Below are positions 51,627-60,625 of a stretch of 64,000 nucleotides of DNA, piece after piece. The stretch comes from Lytechinus pictus (taxonomy: Eukaryota > Echinodermata > Echinoidea > Temnopleuroida > Toxopneustidae), in the NCBI RefSeq assembly GCF_037042905.1, contig NC_087251.1:36202501-36266500 (forward strand), read 5' to 3'. A program made the translations under genes and the position numbers. The notes beneath the pieces were generated by a model. The model ran no database searches. It saw only the letters and a list, made by a program, of their open reading frames with translations, and was not told where the DNA came from. Positions within the stretch are counted from its first letter, which is position 1, and the number at the start of each line of letters is the position of its first letter.

Positions 51627-52085
51627 GGCAGTAGAGCCTAGAGGCGCACGGCCAATATGGGAGACTCTCTCCAATATGGGAGACAATCTCTCATATTGGA
51701 GACTTGCTTTGCAAAAGATAAAAAGAAACACCAACAAAAGCAGATTTTTTTCCACCCAAAATTTTGCCTCACTGAGGTCAGAAGCCCATTTCTTTTGTGT
51801 GTGGATGACAACAAAAATTCTTATCAAAACAAAAGTAGACGGTGAATTGACAAAGTAGACTGTGAAAAGGGGTAATTTTTCATGAGGAATCTGCTCATCA
51901 TATTTTTATTTGCCGCCAAGCTAATCCTTTTGCAGCAAATGTAAACAAAGGAAATTGGTCTCCCAAACTGGAGACTGTCTCTGAAATTGGACACCAAAAT
52001 TCTTTACAAAAGTCTCTGATATTGGAAATAATCTCTCTCAGACATGGGAGACAGTCTCCCATATTGGCCGTGCGCCTCTACTGCC
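51627..52085. mobile_element. 459-bp MITE abutting the previous element
   Basis: Left end GGCAGTAGAG, then a 7-bp insert, then GCGCACGGCCAATATGGGAG. Right end reads CTCCCATATTGGCCGTGCGC and CTCTACTGCC. 'TATGGGAGACA.TCTC' motifs repeat inside both ends. It begins one base after the 49618-51625 element. Confidence 0.85.
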
Positions 52086-52653
52086 AGGTCTATCTTGTTG
52101 TCTTCCTCCTAGCTTGGAGAAATTTGAAATCTTCATAGAGTGATAAACCTCTCTGTATATATTGTAGGTTTCTATTCAAATTTGTTAAGTTAATTGATCA
52201 AAAGGGCTCAACTTGTTGTACAGAGACTTGAAATAATATTAATAGCTTCTTTTTTTATCCATGTTTATATTATAGTAGGATGGGGGGTCGGGTGTCCGGA
52301 CACTTTATATTTTTGAACTTGAAGCCTTCTTTTTTGTCTTTGGATTACACTAAACATACGAAATCAATAGTTGTAATCATCTTCTATTTGGTTCTTGGCA
52401 TTATCGTGCTTTCTGACTCCGGAGACAAAAAAGATCTGGGGTTCAAAATTTCTAATAACAACCGCTTAGTCTCGATACCGCACAGGGTATAGGTTAAAAA
52501 AAAACAATAGCTACTATATAGACTGTGTTGCGCAATCGCATATCGCGAACCGACCAAACAATGCCCCCCTCTCTCTCTCTCCCTCTTCTCTTCGCTTTCA
52601 AGTTTCATACTAAATAAATTACAAATTGTAAAACAATTTCAACAAGCTTATTA
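52086..52653. other. Intergenic, 568 bp
   Basis: No gene recognised. It has a CT microsatellite at 52567-52585. Confidence 0.5.
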
Positions 52654-52842
52654 TTTATCTTCCTTTTTTACTCCAGCGCGTGTTATTAAGTAGACAAAAC
52701 CAATAGACGGAGCCAAAAAGAACGATAAAATTATAGAATCTTAGTTTTATCGTTCTTTTTGGCTCCGTCTATGGGTTTTGTCGACGTAATAACACGCGCT
52801 GGAGTAAAAAAGGAAGATAAATAATAAGCTTGTTGAAATTAT
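52635..52842. repeat. Left terminal palindrome
   Basis: Arms of about 95-100 bp: 'TTTCAACAAGCTTATTATTT...CTCCAGCGCGTGTTATTA...GACGGAGCCAAAAAGAACGATAAAA' is followed by its reverse complement after a ~13-bp spacer (TTATAGAATCTTA). Nearly perfect hairpin. Confidence 0.88.
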
Positions 52843-52859
52843 ATTGGATAAATAGCTAA

Positions 52860-53430
52860 CTGTCTAAAAGTGGCGCAGTGGTTTTGAAGAGAAAGGAAAA
52901 GAGGGGTTGATGGAATATACAGGTGTATTTCCGTAAAAAAAGTGGAGTCAAAAAGGAGGATAAAGATAAAGACAGTTTGAATTGATTTATTTAGTGGATA
53001 GCCTACTGTCTAAAAGTGGCAGAGTGGTTTTGAAGAGAAGGGAAAAGAGGGGTTGATGGAATATATACAGGTTAATTACCGTGCGTATCGTTAAAAAAGT
53101 TGAGTAAAAAAGGAGGATAAAGATAAAGACAGTTTGAATTAATCTATTTAGTGGATAGCCTCCTGTCTAAAAGTGGCAGAGTGGTTTTGAAGAGAAGGGA
53201 AAAGAGGGGTTGATGGAATATACAGGTTAATTACCGTGTGTATTTCCGTTAAAAAAGTGGAGTAAAAAAGAACGATAAATATATAGACAGTTTGAATTGA
53301 TTTATTTAGTGGATATAGCCTAAAGCTATAAAGTGGCAGAGTGGTTTTGAAGAAAATAGAAAAAAGGATTGATGGAATGTACAGGTTAATTACCGTGCGT
53401 AAATTCGTTGAAAAGTGGAGTAAAAAAGAA
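52860..53430 (+). repeat. Left subterminal repeats, about 4 units
   Basis: Units of about 135-170 bp with 'AAGTGGCAGAGTGGTTTTGA', 'AAGAGGGGTTGATGGAATAT', 'GGTTAATTACCGTGCG' and 'AGTAAAAAAGGAGGATAAAG' start near 52868, 53003, 53172 and 53331. They are the reverse complement of the right-end units and are candidate transposase-binding sites (inference). Confidence 0.85.
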
Positions 53431-53439
53431 CGATAAATA

Positions 53440-54750
53440 TATATTGATATATTCAGTGAATGTAGAATAAAGGAAGAGTAAAAAAATATTCAGAATCAAC
53501 GTCAGGCCTATTCTGACTAAATAAACAATAGACTTAAACAATTTGCGTATAGGAATATGCCGCAAAAAAAATGTCAAGTCATTCATGTAGATGACAAAAT
53601 AAATACAGATATCGCAAAATGAACATGTCGGGAAATATAGTAAAGGTCTACTTCTGACTCAATAAATGGCTCGAGTTTGTGCTCCTGACGTCATAATAGA
53701 GCCAGTCACTACTCCCATGAAGCTATTTTATTCCCCTAAAAATGACATCTACATGATATCGTATGTTACATGTGTGCAGGTATGCCTAATTCAATGGAGA
53801 TGTAAATTTCTAGGCCCGTTACAATGATTGACGGAATAAATTACAGTTTTTATCGATCGAGATGCGCGTGTCGCGTGCCATGCTTGTGAATTTCAAGCAT
53901 AATGATTGACAAAATGCTGCTAATTATTTCATGGCACGTGCATCTCACTCTCGTAGTGTTTGCCCACGTGGTTTGGAGAGGATGTTTTGGATACATGGCG
54001 AAAATGTGTTGGCCTCGTGAAAGACCCCCCCCCCCCCCTATTTAAGATCTAAAAATTAAATCAAATATCTTATCGCTTTTTCTATACAGTATTGAATCAC
54101 AGGCATTGGGAGTTCACTTTGCAATACTTATAATGATTTAAAATTGGATATGTTATATATTCAAACTCACATGACTTGTATTCAACATAAAATCGTATTA
54201 TGATGGAGAACTAAATAAATAGCTAATCGTGAATATACCTATGTTGTAGTATGAATATATAAGGTAAACTGATTCTTTGATGAAAAGTGAGTAAATGCAG
54301 ATTTGAACAAGTTGTGTGTTGGATATGGGAACATCTTGCGGGGGGGGGGGGTCAGTTGCCGCCAAAATTAGCTGGAAGCAAGAACATCGCACAGGTGCAT
54401 TTCTGCAGGAATATTTCATTCATGAAAAATTATGTATATTACATCACTGGGTCGGGGAAGTGTGTGTGCCTCGTTCATTTTCAGTTACACACTGTTTGTG
54501 GGAAATGAATAAGCTGTGTGATTGGTCTATTCTGCGCATGATTAGAAGATGGAAAATACTGCACATTGATTCGTCCATTACGCGCAAGCGCATATTCAGT
54601 AACTCCATTTGACCAATGAAAAGCTGTAATATTGTGACGACATTAAACTGATTCACTAAGCTCATGATTATTCATAAGAATCTCGATAACCTATCTTGAG
54701 CGTGGCTCATCCGTAGCTATTATCTTTCTGATTCTTTCAACTGCCAAAAA
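53440..54750. other. 5' non-coding part of the transposon
   Basis: No ORF that I would support. Homopolymer C (54027) and G (54341) runs are present. Contains the presumed promoter of the two ORFs; no clear TATA box identified. Confidence 0.4.
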
Positions 54751-55095
54751 ATGTCATCCAGGAATCGACAAATATATATACTTTGGAGAGATATTCAGGA
54801 TATCATCGGAGAGGCAAATTTATGGCCGAGAAGAATTAGAAGATATTTTTGGACTAAGAATCTAAGACATTGGGAAAGGTGTTTAGTTTCAGCTTTCGTT
54901 TTTGTTAACGGCCTGAATCCCATAGTATTCATAGAATGGGCTAACCTGTATGGATTATGCCGAGATAGAGCAGCTATTTCGCATTTTGAAGCTCTGTTTC
55001 GCCTATACGAAGGAGGAAGGAACTATCGGATATATGCATGGAATATCTCGACAAAGCGGTATGAATACCTAAATGGTCAACCTAAATACTACTAA
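54751..55095 (+). CDS. Small transposon ORF1, 114 aa, unknown function
   Basis: Starts in good context (AAAAAATGTCA) and ends in TAA. Basic, aromatic-rich protein with six tryptophans: RRIRRYFWTKNLRHWERCL (about 26-44), then a hydrophobic stretch LVSAFVFVNGLNPIVF (44-59), and a tyrosine-rich tail ending QPKYY. No zinc or DDE motif. Not recognised. Six nt after the stop is a good donor (AAAG|GTAAGT). Acceptors before ORF2 (TTGGTATAG at about 55183; GATTACAG near 55236) suggest both ORFs share a spliced transcript. Its place between the promoter side and the transposase suggests an accessory protein, possibly DNA-binding (inference). Confidence 0.65.
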   Translation: MSSRNRQIYILWRDIQDIIGEANLWPRRIRRYFWTKNLRHWERCLVSAFVFVNGLNPIVFIEWANLYGLCRDRAAISHFEALFRLYEGGRNYRIYAWNISTKRYEYLNGQPKYY

Positions 55096-55289
55096 ATAAA
55101 GGTAAGTTTTATTCTGCAAATCTATTTCATGCATTCATATGAATATTCATTTATAAGCCCCATTTATTTTTTTTGGTATAGGTAGGCGTTGTCAAATTAT
55201 GTAGATCTTTGCCTGAATTAGTGATACTGATTACAGCTCCCGCCAATTTGAGTCACTCCACACTAAGTCATCGATGAAGAAGCATCAAC

Positions 55290-56759
55290 ATGTCTTGGTC
55301 AAAGCGAGAGCGAGATCCATCCAACATCGGATTGCCTCATTTACGCAACCCGTTTTCCTTTCATCTGCTTTTAGCCCAGAGTGATGACGTCTTGTATAAA
55401 TGGCTAGAGGACAATCGTTTTATTGCATTGCAGATATTTTGCGAAGTTTGCAAGAGGCCTTGCAAGGCAATTAAGAAAGTTGGAAGGAAAGGAGGCAGAA
55501 TCTGGAGGTGCCGAGGAACTGTGAGATGGCCTCACGAGAAGAGTTATTCGGGCCACTCGTTTTCACTTTTTGAGGGAACTCATTTTGATGTCCGGGAGAT
55601 ACTCATCTTTTTGAGAGAGTGGATCTTAGGGTCTACGCTTCACCGCTGTGCTGTTGATTCCGGGATGGATTACAAGAACTCCGCCGTGGACTGGGCGAAC
55701 TTTTTGCGTGATCATTGTCGTAAATTCGTCCATGACTTGTATTACGAGTCGGGGGAAAAGCTTCGAGGAGAAGTCGAGATTGATGAGAGTCTGTTTGGGA
55801 GGAGGACCAAGTACCACAGGGGAGATCCTCGCGGACTCAAGATATGGATCTTTGGGATGGTTGAAAGATCTACCAACAGGATTGTACTCTACCCCGTTGA
55901 GAGAATAAATGAGAACACTCTGCTGCCATTGATCGAAAGACATGTGGAAAAGGGGTCGACTATCTATTCGGATGGATGGCGTGCCTATTACAGGCTGAAC
56001 GAGATTGGATATCGCCATTTCACTGTTGAGCACTCCGACACATTTGTGCAGAAGTATCGAGACACGACAACGGGAGAGGCAACCACCGTTCATACCAACA
56101 CGATAGAAGGTGCCTGGAAGATTGGAAAAGATCACTTCAGGAGAATGAATGGGTGCAAAGCATCGACATTCGAATCTCATCTCTGTGAAGTAATATGGAG
56201 AAATAGGAATGCGGCAAGCAAACGCCCACTGATCCCTGCGTTCATGGATTTGATCAGGGATCACTATCATCTCAGAGGAAAGCCCAATCTATGCATGAAA
56301 GTTCCTTTCTTCGACACATGGCACGCAGACAAGAAAGACAAGCTAATGAGAGAGGAATTAACAGGCGACGCCCCTGTCAGGATAGATTCTCCTCCAGGAG
56401 CATCGCCCCCGTTGTCACCCAGAGACGTCCCCGGAATGTCAGGCATCCGTCCACAAGCTGCATCATCCGTGCCTTCGTCACCCTCGATTCCCACCGTCAA
56501 GCGCGTCCTCTCCTCGCCGAGTTCTAGCATCGCCAGTCCGTTCCGTGCAACATCGCCATCTTACGGCCAAAGCAAGAAAGGCAAGGGGAAGAAGAAGCGT
56601 AAGAGTGACACGGTTACTGGCACACTGCATCATCCTCCCGGCTTTGTACCCATCGGCAAGAAAGGGAAAGCAAAACTTCAGAAGGACAAGAGTGTCAATG
56701 TGTATGAAAGGCAAAACTTCGTCGCAGATTGGGGATCGGACGACGATGATTTCCAGTAA
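55290..56759 (+). CDS. IS1595/ISXO2-type (Merlin-like) DDE transposase, 489 aa
   Basis: An N-terminal zinc-ribbon-like segment (CEVCKRPC at 51-58, WRC at 72-74) is followed by GHSFSLFEGTHFD, the ribbon-to-DDE link seen in IS1595-family enzymes. The DDE core shows EVEIDESLFG (161-170, D165), IYSDGWRAY (225-233, D228) and HTNTIEGAWK (268-277, E273). All three acidic positions are present. After about residue 350 comes a Ser/Pro-rich region, a basic run KKGKGKKKRK (429-438, likely nuclear signal) and an acidic tail SDDDDF, none of which is typical of bacterial members. No stop or frameshift. It should cut and join the ends at 52654/59249. Merlin is the known eukaryotic relative of IS1016/IS1595; placing this element in Merlin rather than a sister group would need a tree. 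Confidence 0.85.
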   Translation: MSWSKRERDPSNIGLPHLRNPFSFHLLLAQSDDVLYKWLEDNRFIALQIFCEVCKRPCKAIKKVGRKGGRIWRCRGTVRWPHEKSYSGHSFSLFEGTHFDVREILIFLREWILGSTLHRCAVDSGMDYKNSAVDWANFLRDHCRKFVHDLYYESGEKLRGEVEIDESLFGRRTKYHRGDPRGLKIWIFGMVERSTNRIVLYPVERINENTLLPLIERHVEKGSTIYSDGWRAYYRLNEIGYRHFTVEHSDTFVQKYRDTTTGEATTVHTNTIEGAWKIGKDHFRRMNGCKASTFESHLCEVIWRNRNAASKRPLIPAFMDLIRDHYHLRGKPNLCMKVPFFDTWHADKKDKLMREELTGDAPVRIDSPPGASPPLSPRDVPGMSGIRPQAASSVPSSPSIPTVKRVLSSPSSSIASPFRATSPSYGQSKKGKGKKKRKSDTVTGTLHHPPGFVPIGKKGKAKLQKDKSVNVYERQNFVADWGSDDDDFQ

Positions 56760-57281
56760 ATGAGTTCCAGAAAAAAAACAGTGTTCGTGTTTTTTCAACA
56801 GTTAAACAGAGTTTTAATTCAGACTGGTTTTTTTTACAACTTTCTAGTTACAGGCCTATTTTTGTGGCAATTGGAGTTTGGAAACTTTGTATTTTTGACT
56901 TTGAAGAAATGAATTGTTGGATTTTACTGCTCTCATGATCATATGGATATAAGATTTGGATCTAATTCGCATTTTGGTAAGTGACCATCGTTATAGTTAC
57001 CGTCAATGATGTAGATTAATAAAGTACATTATATATGTTTTTTAAAGATGATAAAAAAGATGTATGCTAATACTTGGTTATATTAGCTTGTGAAAGGGAC
57101 CTGTGCATTTTGTAAATATTTTTATATCATTTTATTCATGAAAAGTGTCATTTTAAATTAAAGTCCAGCTTTTTTTATCTATATCACAGTTCAATTTATT
57201 TAGTGAAATAATTAACCAATGAGACAATCGTCATATCACTATATCTGAATTAATCAATTTTGTAAAACTTTTCTTTTCCAG
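56760..57281. other. 3' non-coding sequence after the transposase
   Basis: AT-rich. AATAAAG at 57017 and 'AAATTAAAG' near 57155 are possible poly-A signals. No ORF. Confidence 0.4.
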
Positions 57282-57372
57282 GATCTCTTTTGGCAACGCC
57301 CCGGTTAATGATATGCTCTACATTCTTCCCCTCAACTTCAGAAAAGCTAATCATCCGGAATATCATTTCCAG
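57282..57372 (+). other. Exon-like segment A inside the transposon
   Basis: Flanked by TTCTTTTCCAG and |GTAAGTTAG. One frame (starting at the second base) is open for all 30 codons: ISFGNAPVNDMLYILPLNF and on to YHFQ. It could be an alternative 3' exon of ORF1 or ORF2. Product not recognised. Confidence 0.35.
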
Positions 57373-57779
57373 GTAAGTTAGAAAACGAAACTCCTTACAT
57401 TGATTTAGTCAGTGACTCTCACGCTCTCTTTTCAATGAGTTTCAATTAGATTACTAGTAAAACAAATATGATCGAGGCCTTGATGATTGTTTTATTTTGT
57501 CAGCAAAATTAAAATGTAATTCTCGATTCCTACGAGTAGTGAAATCTGTTTAATAAAATTCATTTAGTTATAATTTGACAAACATTATATCATTTTAAAT
57601 AAAGTGATTTTTTTTTTTTATAGATTTAGGCCTGTAAACACCTAAAAGACCCTACCCTTTTTCTACAATTTATTTAGTTTGTCAATCTGCAGTATGTTGT
57701 CAGTTAAAGGAAAACGTTATTGTTTTGCGTATAGCTATGGGCGAACTACTAAAATGATATTACATTTTATTTTTTATAG

Positions 57780-57923
57780 ATATTTTCCTCCGCCGGTTTG
57801 CAGGACCCTTGCTGACCTCGGCCGACAGCGAACAACGTGATCCCCTAACCGCCGAAACCTTCCACGAGCTCTGCCGTTCACCTCCGCTGACAACATACCG
57901 AGGAACCGGGCCAAGGAAGAAAG
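57780..57923 (+). other. Exon-like segment B inside the transposon
   Basis: Flanked by TTTTTTATAG and AAG|GTTAGA. Unusually GC-rich for the area. Only the third frame is open throughout, and it does not match the phase left by segment A; in the matching frame it stops after 11 codons. Perhaps a terminal or untranslated exon. Confidence 0.25.
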
Positions 57924-57959
57924 GTTAGAATGTTGTCCTCCTTTTTAAGTAGATAATTT

Positions 57960-59040
57960 CAAACTGTCTATATATTTATCATTCTTTTTTACTCCACTTT
58001 TCCAACGAAATTACGCACGGTAATTAACCTGTATATATTCTATCAACCCTCTTTTCCCTTCTCTTCAAAACCACTCTGCCACTTTTAGACAGTAGGCTAT
58101 CCACTAAATAGATTAATTCAAACTGTCTATCTTTATCCTCCTTTTTTACTCCACTTTTTTTAACGATATGCACGGTAATTAACCTGTATATATTCCATCA
58201 ACCCCTCTTTTCCCTTCTCTTCAAAACCACTCTGCCACTTTTAGACAGTAGGCTATCCACTAAATAGATTAATTCAAACCGTCTATATCTTTATCCTCCT
58301 TTTTTACTCCACTTTTTTAACGATACGCACGGTAATTAACCTGTATATATTCCATCAACCCGTCTTTTCCCTTCTCTTCAAAACCACTCTGCCACTTTTA
58401 GACAGTAGGCTATCCACTAAATAGATTAATTCAAACCATCTATATCTTTATCCTCTTTTTTTACTCCACTTTTTTAACGATACGCACGGTAATTAACCTG
58501 TATATATTCCATCAACCCCTCTTTTCCCTTCTCTTCAAAACCACTCTGCCACTTTTAGACAGTAGGCTATCCACTAAATAGATTAATTCAAACCGTCAAT
58601 TTCTTTATCCTCCTTTTTTACTCCACTTTTTTAACGATACGCACGGTTATTAACCTGTATATATTCCATCAACCCCTCTTTTCCCTTCTCTTCAAAACCA
58701 CTCTGCCACTTTTAGACAGTAGGCTATCCACTAAATAGATTAATTCAAACCGTCTATATCTTTATCCTCCTTTTTGACTCCACTATTTTAACGAAAATAC
58801 GCACGGTAATTAACCTGTATATTCCATCAACCCCTCTTTTCCCTTCTCTTCAAAACCACTCTGCCACTTTTAGACAGTAGGCTATCCACTAAATAGATTA
58901 ATTCAAACCGTCTATATCTTTATCCTCCTTTTTTACTCCACTTTTTAACGATACGCACAGTAATTATAATTAACCTGCATATATTCCATCAACCCCTCTT
59001 TTCCCTTCTCTTCAAAACCACTTTTAGTAATTTAGACAGT
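57960..59040 (-). repeat. Right subterminal repeats, about 7 units of ~157 bp
   Basis: Reverse-complement of the left array. 'CCACTCTGCCACTTTTAGAC' occurs near 58070, 58228, 58386, 58543, 58701 and 58857, with a variant at about 59018. Units are highly alike, so the array is recent or homogenised. Confidence 0.88.
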
Positions 59041-59059
59041 TAGCTATCCATCCAATATA

Positions 59060-59249
59060 ATTTCAACAAGCTTATTATTTATCTTCCTTTTTGACTCCAG
59101 CGCGTGTTATTACGTCGACAAAACCCATAGACGGAGCCAAAAAGAACGATAAGATTAAGATTCTAGGTTTTATCCTCCTTTTTGGCTCCGTCAATGGGTT
59201 TTGGCAACGCGATAACAGTACACGCGCTGGAGTCAAAAAGGAAGATAAA
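59060..59249. repeat. Right terminal palindrome
   Basis: 'CTTTTTGACTCCAGCGCGTG...GACGGAGCCAAAAAGAACGATAA' is mirrored, with a few indels, by 'TTATCCTCCTTTTTGGCTCCGTC...CACGCGCTGGAGTCAAAAAG'. Equivalent to the left palindrome but less perfect. Confidence 0.82.
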
Positions 59250-60255
59250 GTAGCCTAACTAATAGTAGGCCCTACGCTGAAAATTATTGTGTGTGACTGT
59301 GTATGATTATCATATCATCTAGGATGATCCATTATGATTTGGGGATGTGATGATGCGATAGTTATCATGCAACGTCGTGTCAACGGAGAAATTGTCCCAC
59401 GTGCGAGAGTCTTGTCCATGAGAGAGCTCGCATTGAACGAAATAAATCTAGGCCTATTGAAAATCAACGAGGCGTAGTCGTGCTCAGCCTCAGTGAAATT
59501 CAGGTACTGTATACTTTATGGCTCCGGAGTCAGCATTCACGATATGGCCTGGTTCTTTATTTCCTGAAATTTGGTACTAAAAATTGATAAAACTTCCCTT
59601 GTAAATTTTTCCAAATGATTTTCTAAAATTGATCGTCCGGACACACAACCTGTCCGGACACACAACAACTGGGTACCGGTATACACGTCAAAGCACACAT
59701 GCACAGCCATTTTGAATACCGCGCCACGCCGCCACGCCCACGGCCCGGTCGCGGACGTCCTAGGCTAGTCCTATCATCATGTGTATCGTAACTAAATCTA
59801 AAACACGATTTTTTTGGTCCTTTTTTTAACTTTGGTTACCACCACACAGAATCAACTTTACTACTTGCAAAATGACATACCTAAAAATGTATCTTTCTAC
59901 CTGGTTTATGGTCTCTTGTCTTAAAAATTGTTGACAAATCGGCCTTGCTGAATTTTGAAAATGCGCAGCACGACTATTCAGAAATTTTGAGTTAACCTTA
60001 ATTTTTTAGGTTAGATTTAGCTCCAGGCTAGCGCTAGGCCACAGGAGTTGAATATTTTAAATCCCATTTGATTCGAAACTCTACAAAAACCGTAGGATTT
60101 ATAATATAACGTCTATTTTTCTCAAGTCCAAGATCAAACATAAAATGATTATCCGAATTTTTAACCATTTAAATAGGAGATGTTGAAAACAAAAACACTT
60201 AAATCTTTTCAAAAGACTACATTCCTGGTACAGGTAGTTGTAGAGAACTCGAATC
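59250..60255. other. Upstream region of the oxidase gene
   Basis: About 1 kb. A short direct repeat TGTCCGGACACACAAC is seen twice (about 59633-59667). No gene recognised; promoter elements not identified. Confidence 0.5.
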
Positions 60256-60389
60256 ATGGACGCCGCGGTTTGTCTCCAAGATTTTGAAGATTTTGCTACC
60301 AAATACCTCCCAAAGAATGCTCTTGATTATTATAGGAGTGGTGCAAATTCCGAACAAACATTGAAAGATAATCGAAGCGCATTTGAAAG
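60256..60389 (+). CDS. HAO1: 2-hydroxyacid (glycolate) oxidase, first coding exon
   Basis: The ATG at 60256 is fixed by an in-frame TAG 15 nt upstream. 44 codons plus 2 nt, ending GAAAG|GTAATA. Encodes MDAAVCLQDFEDFATKYLPK and NALDYYRSGANSEQTLKDN, then RSAFE. 'LPK...DYYRSGA..E.TL.DN..AF.R' is the N-terminal signature of FMN-dependent hydroxyacid oxidases such as peroxisomal glycolate oxidase, which oxidises glycolate to glyoxylate and makes hydrogen peroxide. HAO1 and HAO2 cannot be told apart on 44 residues; the symbol is the nearest match. No second exon was found before 64000, so intron 1 exceeds 3.6 kb. The gene runs head to head with SRBD1 across 12 kb of repeats. Confidence 0.88.
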
Positions 60390-60625
60390 GTAATATAGAT
60401 GTTCACTTCACATGTTTCTGATTAACCCCTCCGAAATACTAATCTCGCACAACCCAACCGCTTTATTTCGAGAATAATCTCAAGTGTAATTCAAATACAA
60501 ATATCACGGGAACGTAACAATGCTATATCTCTTTGCGTGCTTTAGAAATCACTCTAGTAGAAGATGGAAATGGCGTACCGATCATATCCATTCGTTCATC
60601 CATTCCAGCGATCCCGTGTGGTCAC

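Larger units (their letters stand above)
52654..59249 (+). mobile_element. 6.6-kb IS1595/Merlin-like DNA transposon with two ORFs
   Basis: The outer ends TTTATCTTCCTTTTTTACTC and AGTCAAAAAGGAAGATAAA are inverted and each lies in a palindrome of about 200 bp. Inside come oppositely oriented subterminal repeat arrays (about 52860-53430 and 57960-59040), then a 114-aa ORF and a 489-aa DDE transposase. Ends and genes agree in layout, so I read it as one near-complete element. I could not find a convincing target duplication, so the exact ends are uncertain. Confidence 0.75.

Noticed and set aside
55626-56798. Minus-strand frames of 87-214 codons across the transposase
   Set aside because: Antisense shadows; all recognisable motifs are in the plus frame.
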